From positions 1 to 6,908 of the forward strand of contig CAKSBP010000089.1 of assembly GCA_934438135.1 (NCBI GenBank): a DNA stretch of 6,908 bases, written 5' to 3'. The position numbers and the translations under genes were made by a program. Below are positions 1-5,430 of the stretch, piece by piece. This DNA comes from an uncultured Clostridium sp. (GTDB lineage Bacteria; Bacillota; Clostridia; Lachnospirales; Lachnospiraceae). Position 1 is the first letter of the stretch, and every line of letters begins with the position of its first letter. The notes beneath the pieces were generated by a model. It was not told where the DNA came from and ran no database searches. It saw nothing but the letters and a program-made list of their open reading frames with translations.

Positions 1-222
1 GCCCCAGACATACTAGACATCGATACCGAAGGTATGGATTATGACCTGTTATCCGTTCTGGATACAAAGAAATATCCAATAAAAATTCTTTGCATTGAAA
101 CAGAACCCGGCCAGCGCCTGAGAAAACTTGTTTCAGAAAAAGGTTATGTACATTTTCAGACGACTACAGAAAATCTAATCTATGTAAGAAAAGAGGAAAT
201 GGAAAAATTAGTTGTTAAATGA
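1..222 (+). CDS. FkbM-family SAM-dependent methyltransferase, C-terminal end (5' cut by window)
   Basis: The frame is open from base 1 and ends at a TGA at 220-222, giving 73 visible residues. The first ATG, at position 34, is internal, because good family sequence precedes it. The motif DILDIDTEGMDYDLLSVLD followed by a strand of the type KILCIETEPG matches the late Rossmann-fold region of FkbM methyltransferases, which typically read D-(F/I)-L-x-I-D-x-E-G-x-D followed by a strand ending in E. The last 30 residues (GYVHFQTTTENLIYVRK) match the usual family end. FkbM enzymes methylate hydroxyls on sugars or polyketides using S-adenosylmethionine, and in gut Firmicutes they often sit in polysaccharide gene clusters; the substrate here is unknown. 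The gene runs toward the IS remnants on the opposite strand. The family call is fairly secure, but the N-terminal part cannot be judged. Confidence 0.78.
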   Translation, partial: APDILDIDTEGMDYDLLSVLDTKKYPIKILCIETEPGQRLRKLVSEKGYVHFQTTTENLIYVRKEEMEKLVVK

Positions 223-256
223 AAATTGATATAGGTGTATTGTGTTTTATAAAAAA

Positions 257-304
257 TCCGTACCTCTTTTCGATAAACTGGGATTTGTAGAATAAAGGTG
301 CGGA
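257..304. repeat. imperfect inverted repeat downstream of the methyltransferase gene
   Basis: TCCGTACCT at 257-265 can pair with AGGTGCGGA at 296-304 (nine pairs including one G-T), leaving a loop of about 30 nt. No clear T-run follows it on the plus strand, so it is a poor intrinsic terminator. It may be a worn transposon end or a weak transcription end for the methyltransferase gene. Confidence 0.25.
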
Positions 305-347
305 GTAGTGTATTTATAATTTAAATCGTTAAACTTCTAATCTGTTC

Positions 348-403
348 GTAAGGGTAAACTTAACCACGCATTTAAATAAGACATCCCAGACAGTATAATA
401 AAA
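348..403 (-). mobile_element. probable non-coding right end of the IS66 remnant
   Basis: Between the transposase stop (404-406) and about 348 lies a short AT-rich stretch whose outer edge reads GTAAGGGTAAACTTAACC on the plus strand. IS66-family termini usually begin with GTAA, so this could be the surviving terminal inverted repeat. The opposite end has been lost, so pairing of the two ends and a target duplication cannot be tested here. The position is a guess based on this resemblance alone. Confidence 0.3.
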
Positions 404-780
404 TTACTGTTCTGATGATGTCTTTTTGTTTTTACAGTATTCTGGTATCTGATCTGACCACGGCAACAGGTTTTTCGTCTGCAAGTCCTCTGCCAGCTGT
501 ATCTGTTCAAAGACATATTTCAGATACGGCAGCGGTTTCCGTTCATTGGTGATTGCTGTCTGGATGACACTATAAATGATGGATGATGCACTTGCTCCAT
601 TCGGAGTATTCGAGAACAGCCAGTTTTTTCTTCCAATTACAAACGGCTTAACCGCCTGTTCTGCAAGATTGTTGCTCAGCTGAATTCGTGCGTCTTTTAG
701 AAAGCTGCACAGATATTCCTTCTGGTTTTGGGCATAGGTAACAGCCTTCCCAAGAAGACTCTGTGGCAAGGTTTTCTATG
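404..780 (-). pseudogene. IS66-family transposase remnant (C-terminal ~120 residues)
   Basis: Reading the minus strand, the frame from about 780 to the TAA at 404-406 gives LPQSLLGKAVTYAQNQKEYL, then a segment with SNNLAEQAVKPFVIGRKNWL and then FSNTPNGASASSIIYSVIQT. This is the highly conserved end of the IS66 DDE transposase, covering the NNxAE segment with the last catalytic glutamate, the R-P-F-V-x-G-R-K-N-W-L-F block and the IS66 C-terminal tail. Full IS66 transposases are around 500 residues, so roughly three quarters is missing. The apparent first codon is a TTG inside the conserved domain, and a TAG sits a few codons upstream, so there is no genuine start. IS66 transposases normally work with the small TnpA and TnpB proteins, and neither is present. 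The fragment is inactive debris that abuts the IS3 fragment at about 781-799. Confidence 0.9.
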
Positions 781-799
781 CCAGGCAGCCGATCCCCAG

Positions 800-1046
800 T
801 CATTTAAACTCATTTCCCCTGTCTGTATGAAATATTTCAATGTCTTTCAGACTTCCTTCTACCTTCATAAAGGCATCATAAACAAGATTTGCATTTTTGT
901 TCTTTCCAGCTGAATATCCTATGATTTCTCGATTCGCCAGATTCAGCAATATACATAGTTCCATTTGTTTTGGACTTTTACGTAGGTCAGGTCACTTATT
1001 ACCACTTCCAGATGCTTACGGTTATCAAATTTTAGCAAGACGAAAT
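800..1046 (-). pseudogene. IS3-family transposase (OrfB, rve integrase core) remnant, frameshifted
   Basis: The minus strand from about 1046 encodes FDNRKHLEVVISDLTYVKV and then QNKWNYV. After a frame change near 951-954 it continues as LLNLANREIIGYSAGKNKNA and ends with IEIFHTDRGNEFK and a TGA at 800-802. This is the catalytic core of the IS3-family OrfB transposase, carrying the first aspartate (SDLTYV) and the second (HTDRG). The third acidic residue and the whole C-terminus are absent, as are OrfA and the N-terminal helix-turn-helix part of OrfB. Relative to intact homologues about four bases appear to be missing at the frame change. It is a dead fragment about 80 residues long. It begins right at the stop codon of the 507-residue gene upstream of it and ends against the IS66 remnant. 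Confidence 0.88.
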
Positions 1047-2570
1047 TTAGATAAGTGATTGTGGATGCCGAATCACTACCTTTTTTCCTGTAAGCTTCTC
1101 CAAAAAGATCTGTGTAAGCTCTCTCTCCGCAACTCTTGAAAATTGATATATTACCGCCTTATATCTGTCTAAATCTCCATGATTTATTCTTGTCCATAAG
1201 TTTGGCATGTAACGTACAATAATTGATAAAGTGTATAATATCATAACTGCATAGATATCCCACTCACTTGAAAGACCGAGTACTGGTGCCATTATCATAC
1301 TAACACTTAATCCTTTATGCATATTATATTCTTCAAAATACTTTCCATCTTTATGTGTTTGGACAAATACTTTCCAACCTTTTGAATCTGAAAACTTATC
1401 TTTGTATGGACCAATTAACAAAGCCTTTTCTAATAATTCGTTCACAAGACTCTCGTTTGCACGCCCAGTTTCATCTATCAAGTTTACATAGTTTCCAAAA
1501 AACTTACGTTTATAATAAGTTGGTTTACCATGCAGACTTGTAGAACTCATTGACATATCATAAGAAGGAAACATATATCTTGGCTTAAACTTCTCATCAA
1601 TCTCCAAGAGTATGTTTTCCAGTTCTGGTATGCTATATAAAAGTGTATTCAACGATATATAAAATTCATTTGATTTTTCAACTTTTTTTCTTGTATCAGG
1701 AAATCTGGATACATCAATTTTACGATGTTCAAGCCATGCAGGGAATAATCCTCTTTTCATAATTCCAACATAATAATCATTCAGCCCATCTTCTGCCTCT
1801 CCCAGTGTAATCATTCCATGTCCGTTTTTGGTTATTGCTTCTATTTCAGACAATTTGGAGTATTCATTACCACTAATCAACATCTCCGCTTCCATCAAAG
1901 CAATGGTGCCATAATATAAATTTAACATTCTTTGCGTGAGATTTTCTGTTGCAGCACTGTCATAGTAATCAATTGCATTTTGCACTAGAAACGATACCCC
2001 TTCAGCTTTTTGTTGCTTTATTTGTTGCGAATAATCAACTCCATTTTTTCTTGCATGATACTCCACATTCTTATAAACTACAGATTTGCTAGTGAGTGCC
2101 CTTAATTGCGTGTATATTTGTTCTAACGGATTTTCTTCTACAATGAATATTTTATCTCTCTCCGATTTAGAGTTACACTTATTGGGTGCTTTTTCAATAT
2201 CATATCCTTCATTAGAAATACCATGAAATTCTAAATTCCAATCTGTTATAACGAATAAAAACTCTTCGGATGGAATGACCGGAATCGTACATCCATCACT
2301 AAAATAATTTTTCTCTTTATAATCACGTCCGTAAATAAAAATAATCTCTACTTCTTTTGATAAGGATTGGTAAACTTCACGTCCTGTAGACTGTGAATAC
2401 AGAATTGCATATTTATGTGAAACAGAATCCTTTTTCACTTCACAAACAACATAACTATTTCTGTCTCGAACATAAAGAAGTTCTAAACTCCATCCTAGCT
2501 TATCTGTTATAGTTTTCATAGATTTTAGTGCATTCTTCTCAATTATATCAGTTCTGACATTTCCTTCCAT
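1047..2570 (-). CDS. YaaC-like family protein with possible restriction-endonuclease-like N-terminal domain
   Basis: This is a 507-residue soluble protein with no signal peptide or clear membrane helix. Residues ~148-500 resemble the YaaC-like family, whose function is unknown. Features include a helical stretch around 193-232 (VQNAIDYYDSA, then LNLYYGTIALMEAEML), the NGHGM turn at 249-253, and the late block MILYTLSIIVRYMPNLW (443-459) followed by a helix ending in LEKLTGKK (490-497). Residues ~10-110 look like a separate alpha/beta domain. They run helix, strand (SLELLYV), strand carrying D36 and E44-V-K46 (SYVVCEVKK), strand (KYAILYS), helix, strand (EIIFIYG). This order would suit a PD-(D/E)XK nuclease fold, but that is inference. 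The ATG at 2570 has only a weak upstream site, and an in-frame stop lies just upstream. ATG codon 18 (MKTITDK) is the alternative start. The stop at 1047 touches the IS3 remnant, and the ending still looks natural for the family. Confidence 0.6.
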   Translation of the reverse strand: MEGNVRTDIIEKNALKSMKTITDKLGWSLELLYVRDRNSYVVCEVKKDSVSHKYAILYSQSTGREVYQSLSKEVEIIFIYGRDYKEKNYFSDGCTIPVIPSEEFLFVITDWNLEFHGISNEGYDIEKAPNKCNSKSERDKIFIVEENPLEQIYTQLRALTSKSVVYKNVEYHARKNGVDYSQQIKQQKAEGVSFLVQNAIDYYDSAATENLTQRMLNLYYGTIALMEAEMLISGNEYSKLSEIEAITKNGHGMITLGEAEDGLNDYYVGIMKRGLFPAWLEHRKIDVSRFPDTRKKVEKSNEFYISLNTLLYSIPELENILLEIDEKFKPRYMFPSYDMSMSSTSLHGKPTYYKRKFFGNYVNLIDETGRANESLVNELLEKALLIGPYKDKFSDSKGWKVFVQTHKDGKYFEEYNMHKGLSVSMIMAPVLGLSSEWDIYAVMILYTLSIIVRYMPNLWTRINHGDLDRYKAVIYQFSRVAERELTQIFLEKLTGKKVVIRHPQSLI

Positions 2571-2844
2571 ATATAATCACTCGCAATCTTTCTTATTTAT
2601 TAATGGCACAGTTATAATGTACTCACCCATCCTTTAAGAGCAAGTATGTAAAATCTTGTACATCAGTGTTTAGTTTGATTCTGATATTATATTCGCAACT
2701 GCCCAATCAAGTTTGATACATTGGTAGTAAATATACTCTATACTTCCATTAATTTTTTGATGGTTTTTCTTTGGCCTAGAATGAAGATGGGCTATTTGCT
2801 ATTTTTACCAATTAAACTCTTTAGTTAGTCAAAGAATTATACAA
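2571..2844. other. intergenic gap inside the cassette, no gene seen
   Basis: This 274-bp AT-rich gap separates the two cassette genes, which share an orientation. I see no plausible coding frame. On the minus strand a TATAAT at 2686-2691 (written ATTATA on the plus strand) lies about 115 bases before the 507-residue gene, but no convincing -35 accompanies it. An independent promoter for the second gene is possible but not demonstrated. No hairpin followed by a T-run is evident after the first gene, so read-through from the 4250 promoter is equally possible. Confidence 0.35.
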
Positions 2845-3747
2845 CTATTGATTACCAAAATTAAAAACTTCTTTTTCTCTAATCAAGTCAATTCGCATAA
2901 TTTTTTCTATTTTTTCTGGTCTTTTTGCAATCTCTTTCTCAGCCTCTTCTAGTAAGTAGTCATCTGTAAGTGATTGTGAACGAATGTAATGAACATTCCT
3001 CATGGAATGATCTTGTACCATTTCTACCCAGATACACACTAAGCAATCTTTATTAAAATCAATTTCTATCCTCTCTGTTGTATCCAAACTATAATATTCC
3101 ATTGGTGAAAAATTATTGTATTGCCGTAAATATTCATCAATTAACGTAAGAAAACCTGATTGAAGAAATTTAGAGAAATTCAATCTGCATACAATTGGGT
3201 ATGTATTGGCAGTGTGTACTAATTTATTTTCTTGCCAGAAAAACTGCGTAACAGATGTATCTTCAAAACATCTAATATCCAATTTATTTTTTGCATATGG
3301 ATTATGAAATAGAAATAGTCCGTCGGTCAAAAGTTCTGGAGAATCCACATCAACATGATGTAGTTTATAGGGAATTTTTGTGTCTTCATAATCTCTTCTC
3401 AACTCGTATACCTCATTCATTGATAAAAAACCCTCTGATTTTGCTAAAGCAGTTAATTTCCCTAGTGTTGTTGTACACGAATATAGAATTGCTGATATTT
3501 CGCTGTATTTATCAGAATTAAATAAACCTACTGGTATATTGGAATTCGTTCCAGGTTTCGGTATCTCACTAACTAAAACATAATCATTTATCTCTGGATT
3601 ATAATACATTCCGTACAGTAAAGTCATCATTGGGTATATGAATTCACGTCCATAGTTTACTTGACTATATGAGGACATGGCAATAACAAACGGAACATCC
3701 TCTTTGACCCAGTTACATTTTGAATACCCATCTTCATGTTTTTTCAT
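2845..3747 (-). CDS. C-terminal half of the split nuclease-like protein (300 residues from an internal Met)
   Basis: This is the downstream half of the same gene. The ATG at 3747 has no Shine-Dalgarno-like sequence (CTTACAAA precedes it), and the frame stays open upstream through family-like residues to the homopolymer cluster. Independent translation is therefore unlikely. The region begins with a central segment (VKEDVPFVIAMSSYSQVNYG) and contains the characteristic block SEISAILYSCTTTLGKLTAL at about residues 81-100. The HNPYAKNKLD turn follows near residue 148. The C-terminal ~110 residues are charged and helical (EEAEKEIAKRPEKIEKIM). No function can be assigned to this half. Confidence 0.55.
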   Translation of the reverse strand: MKKHEDGYSKCNWVKEDVPFVIAMSSYSQVNYGREFIYPMMTLLYGMYYNPEINDYVLVSEIPKPGTNSNIPVGLFNSDKYSEISAILYSCTTTLGKLTALAKSEGFLSMNEVYELRRDYEDTKIPYKLHHVDVDSPELLTDGLFLFHNPYAKNKLDIRCFEDTSVTQFFWQENKLVHTANTYPIVCRLNFSKFLQSGFLTLIDEYLRQYNNFSPMEYYSLDTTERIEIDFNKDCLVCIWVEMVQDHSMRNVHYIRSQSLTDDYLLEEAEKEIAKRPEKIEKIMRIDLIREKEVFNFGNQ

Positions 3748-3796
3748 TTTGTAAGTTATTGCATTTGACTGCCTTACAATTGCCTCATTCTGGATT

Positions 3797-4195
3797 TCAA
3801 AAAAATCTTCCTGATTTTTTGGGGGGAATAAACATATCCATTAAATCTTCTAGCCCTCTGTCTGATTCAGGCCTACCTTGACTTTTTACATTTGCAACTA
3901 CAGCTTCCACGTTAAATTCATATGGTTCTTTTATCATAAAATCTGGTCTATTATGATTCTGGTCTAAAACAAATCCGGCTTCTTTAAAGCAAGCATAAAG
4001 ATAGAATTCCCAAAAACTTGCATGAAAAGTCTTCTGGAATTCTTGAACCATTTTATGATCTCTATCTATTAAACCTTCAACCCAACGTTGAAGAATTTCT
4101 CTTTCGCCTTGACCGTATGGATCTTCTTTTAGAAACTTAAATTTTGGATGTAATTGTTCTTCACTAACTTTCTTTAACGACTCAAATAAATTCAT
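3797..4195 (-). CDS. N-terminal half of the split nuclease-like protein (132 residues as read)
   Basis: As the sequence stands, this is what the ribosome would make. The ATG at 4195 follows an AGGAAGG site with 9 bases between. A competing ATG at 4200 is out of frame. Residues 55-100 contain the FWEFYLYACFKEAGF helix and the RPDFMIKE turn. The VEAVVA strand follows, and together these form the recognisable core. The last nine residues after the C6/A6 runs (KKSGRFF included) are probably out-of-frame noise rather than native sequence. Confidence 0.6.
   Translation of the reverse strand: MNLFESLKKVSEEQLHPKFKFLKEDPYGQGEREILQRWVEGLIDRDHKMVQEFQKTFHASFWEFYLYACFKEAGFVLDQNHNRPDFMIKEPYEFNVEAVVANVKSQGRPESDRGLEDLMDMFIPPKKSGRFF
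3799..3826. other. cluster of three homopolymer runs at the frameshift
   Basis: On the plus strand this is A7 (3799-3805), then T6 (3815-3820) immediately followed by G6 (3821-3826). In the mRNA sense it is C6-A6, nine bases, then U7 running into the UGA stop of the first frame. Loss of one base, or gain of two, in any of the three runs fuses the two halves of the gene. Such runs are prone to replication slippage, transcriptional slippage and sequencing error. Confidence 0.85.
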
Positions 4196-4204
4196 ATCAT
4201 TTTT

Positions 4205-4211
4205 CCTTCCT
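4205..4211 (-). promoter_or_regulatory. ribosome binding site for the split nuclease-like gene
   Basis: The minus strand reads AGAAAGGAAGGAAAAATGAT before the ATG at 4195. The AGGAAGG core is nine bases from that ATG. The other ATG, at 4200, is only four bases from the core and opens a different frame, so spacing favours 4195. Confidence 0.7.
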
Positions 4212-4221
4212 TTCTAAAAAA

Positions 4222-4250
4222 ATTATATTCCCATATTGTGTTTTTATCAA
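4222..4250 (-). promoter_or_regulatory. near-consensus sigma-A promoter for the nuclease-like gene
   Basis: On the minus strand, TTGATA (4250-4245) and TATAAT (4227-4222) are separated by exactly 17 bases. Five of six -35 positions and all six -10 positions match consensus. Transcription would begin near 4215, giving a leader of about 20 bases that is mostly the ribosome binding site, with no room for an attenuator or riboswitch. Confidence 0.85.
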
Positions 4251-4389
4251 GCAATTATAAGTCTTATATGTTTATGCCTGGTTAATTGTTATACGAGAAT
4301 GAGCTGCTCCATACAGATGAAACTAATTTTAAATGTACTTTGGCAATATAAGAAGAACTATTATGTATCATGTATTTGAATTTCTCTTT

Positions 4390-4527
4390 CTACTTTCTCC
4401 TCCCCTTTTCAACAATATCTCTTTTCACCCCGTAGATACGGCTTTTTTCCACTTTCACTTCGCCCGACATTTTCAAATGTACTGGCTTATTCATTATAAT
4501 TATACTTCTATGTATATGTAAAATCAT
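4390..4527 (-). CDS. candidate 45-residue basic small protein, overlapping the membrane gene stop
   Basis: The ATG at 4527 overlaps the TGA of the upstream membrane-protein gene as ATGA, the classic geometry of translational coupling. GGAGG (4540-4536) lies eight bases upstream. The product begins MILHIHRSIIIMNKPVHLK and is strongly basic (13 Lys plus Arg), with no recognisable domain. Doubt remains because the GGAGGAAAGGAG sequence is also the codons for the Arg-Arg-Lys-Gly-Glu tail of the upstream protein, so the site may be coincidental. The same frame extends upstream to 4608 inside the membrane gene, which shows that an open frame alone means little here. No function can be proposed. Confidence 0.3.
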   Translation of the reverse strand: MILHIHRSIIIMNKPVHLKMSGEVKVEKSRIYGVKRDIVEKGRRK

Positions 4528-5252
4528 TCTCCTTTCCTCCGAAACATAAAAGAATCGACACCATATACCAAATATCCAAGTATTACAAAAATAACCGTTA
4601 TCTCCCACAATGTCATCAAAACATGTTTCATTCCATATTTTTCAATATCAATAAAGTCATACGGATATTTTGAAGCAGTTCCACCTACCAGCCCATTTTC
4701 ATAATTTGCAGCTAAAATAGCAATTGCAAAATAAATGTATGGAACAATAATCCATATGAATGGATAATATTTCTTTATGCTTCCTTTTGTATCGAAAATC
4801 AGCCAGTCTCCAATGGTTAAAATAGGAACCAAATAGTGAAGTCCCAATCCTGCAATATGGTACCAGCTATCAAAGGCAAAGCCAGTCTTTAGGATAAAAT
4901 GAGCAACCAAGAAAGTTAATGTAATACACATTGTAATAACCCATTTTATAATTGGACACCATGTTTTTTCTAACCCCTTTTCTCCTGCTGTGAACAAAAC
5001 TATAATTTCAACCGTAAAATATAGAATGCACCAAATATTACTCTGTGATGTAAAATAACCTATTTTATATTCTAAAAATCTACCGTTTAGAATCCCAAAA
5101 TCCGCACATAAGAAAAATACACCCCAAAAAATAATCAAAAACTTATAGATAATACTTAATTTGTACCAGCTGGTTCTTAAGTTTACAGGTGCACACTCTC
5201 TTTTCCTTTCAATGATTCTCCTGCCATTTAAATGCTTCATAAACATGCTCAT
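4524..5252 (-). CDS. Pr6Pr family (FAR-17a/AIG1-like) integral membrane protein
   Basis: This is a 242-residue polytopic membrane protein. About six hydrophobic segments appear near residues 36-55, 72-89, 101-121, 132-153, 164-182 and 211-232. Family marks are the YFTSQSNIW motif with T68 before helix 2 and the LHYLVPIL motif with H139 in helix 4, followed by DWLIF, then PYIYFA and YPYDFID late. This pattern fits the Pr6Pr / FAR-17a/AIG1-like group. In animal AIG1 and ADTRP a membrane Thr and His pair hydrolyses fatty-acid esters of hydroxy fatty acids. Whether the bacterial relatives do so is unknown, so an enzymatic role is only inference. I chose the ATG at 5252 because AGAGGGG (5264-5258) lies five bases upstream. 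A GTG two codons earlier (5258) overlaps that site. ATGs at 5246 and 5240 are alternatives. The gene is divergent from the ABC-F gene. Confidence 0.78.
   Translation of the reverse strand: MSMFMKHLNGRRIIERKRECAPVNLRTSWYKLSIIYKFLIIFWGVFFLCADFGILNGRFLEYKIGYFTSQSNIWCILYFTVEIIVLFTAGEKGLEKTWCPIIKWVITMCITLTFLVAHFILKTGFAFDSWYHIAGLGLHYLVPILTIGDWLIFDTKGSIKKYYPFIWIIVPYIYFAIAILAANYENGLVGGTASKYPYDFIDIEKYGMKHVLMTLWEITVIFVILGYLVYGVDSFMFRRKGE
4529..4540 (-). promoter_or_regulatory. possible ribosome binding site for the coupled small ORF
   Basis: The minus strand reads GGAGGAAAGGAG, then A, then the ATG at 4527. The GGAGG part has good spacing (8 bases); the nearer AAGGAG is too close. It lies inside the last codons of the membrane-protein gene. 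Confidence 0.35.
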
Positions 5253-5257
5253 CTGCA

Positions 5258-5264
5258 CCCCTCT
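5258..5264 (-). promoter_or_regulatory. ribosome binding site deciding the membrane-protein start
   Basis: The minus strand reads AGAGGGG followed by TGCAG and the ATG at 5252. The site overlaps the upstream GTG candidate start, which argues against that longer version. Confidence 0.6.
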
Positions 5265-5319
5265 TTTTATTTATTGCATCAATAGGTATAAGTCAGTTCC
5301 GATTCCAGATACCTTTTTT

Positions 5320-5349
5320 ATTATATTCTCTTACACTTTGTAATTTCAC
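5320..5349 (-). promoter_or_regulatory. candidate sigma-A promoter for the membrane-protein gene
   Basis: On the minus strand TATAAT (5325-5320) is a perfect -10. GTGAAA (5349-5344) is a four-of-six -35 at 18-base spacing. Transcription would start near 5313, giving a leader of about 60 bases in which no clear structure is visible. Confidence 0.55.
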
Positions 5350-5365
5350 ACGAAAATAGTAAAAC

Positions 5366-5395
5366 TTGAAATACTATTGTAGAATATGTTATGAT
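5366..5395 (+). promoter_or_regulatory. extended -10 sigma-A promoter for the ABC-F gene
   Basis: TTGAAA (5366-5371) and TATGAT (5390-5395) are spaced 18 bases apart. A TG at 5387-5388, one base before the -10, makes an extended -10. Transcription would start near 5402, leaving a leader of only about 29 bases. That leader has no room for the antibiotic-sensing attenuators found ahead of many resistance-type ABC-F genes. Confidence 0.7.
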
Positions 5396-5416
5396 ACAGT
5401 CCTACAAATAATTTAA

Positions 5417-5423
5417 GAGAGGA
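5417..5423 (+). promoter_or_regulatory. ribosome binding site of the ABC-F gene
   Basis: GAGAGGA lies seven bases before the ATG at 5431, which fixes the start of the ABC-F reading frame. Confidence 0.75.
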
Positions 5424-5430
5424 ACCTACC

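Larger units (their letters stand above)
2845..4195 (-). pseudogene. uncharacterised protein with PD-(D/E)XK nuclease-like N-terminal domain, split by a single-base frameshift
   Basis: Two frames form one gene of about 449 residues. The first half (132 residues, 4195-3797) ends DMFIPPKKSGRFF. In the neighbouring frame the sequence reads on without a stop as NQEDFFEIQNEAIVRQSNAI into the 300-residue second half ending at 2845. Removing one base from the C6, A6 or T7 run (minus-strand sense) joins them. I recognise the layout from an unnamed bacterial family of about 430-450 residues. Its N-terminus reads LHPxFxFL, then DRDxKxxxEFQxTFxxSFWExYLY, then PDF and an (I/V)EA strand. E63, PD at 84-85 and E97 could be the acidic residues of a nuclease-like fold, although the usual lysine after the last acid is absent (VEAVVA). 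The gene keeps a strong promoter and RBS. If the frameshift is real the protein is inactivated or slippage-dependent; if it is a base-calling error the gene is intact. The biochemical role is unknown. Confidence 0.7.

Noticed and set aside
728..913. 61-residue plus-strand frame across the IS junction
   Set aside because: It is antisense to two recognisable transposase fragments, so it is a shadow.
2703..2724. CCAAT...ATTGG dyad and ATCAA-GT-TTGAT palindrome in the cassette gap
   Set aside because: Short arms in very AT-rich sequence, with no associated T-run or promoter. They are expected by chance.
3291..3521. 76-residue plus-strand frame inside the split gene
   Set aside because: It is antisense to clear family-like coding sequence, with no start signal.
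3797..3850. Programmed -1 ribosomal frameshift at C6-A6
   Set aside because: A -1 shift leads to a frame that stops about a dozen codons later (at a TAA). Only a +1 shift or loss of one base joins the two halves, so the usual -1 slippery mechanism does not fit.
4333..4521. 62-residue plus-strand frame
   Set aside because: No Shine-Dalgarno at its ATG, phenylalanine-rich low-complexity product, and it lies antisense to the better-supported small ORF.
4390..4608. Longer 72-residue minus-strand frame starting at 4608
   Set aside because: It overlaps the membrane-protein gene in another frame with no ribosome binding site at its ATG. Only the part from 4527 has a plausible start.
5402..5430. 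Antibiotic-sensing attenuator ahead of the ABC-F gene
   Set aside because: The inferred leader is only about 29 bases, with no leader peptide or hairpins.
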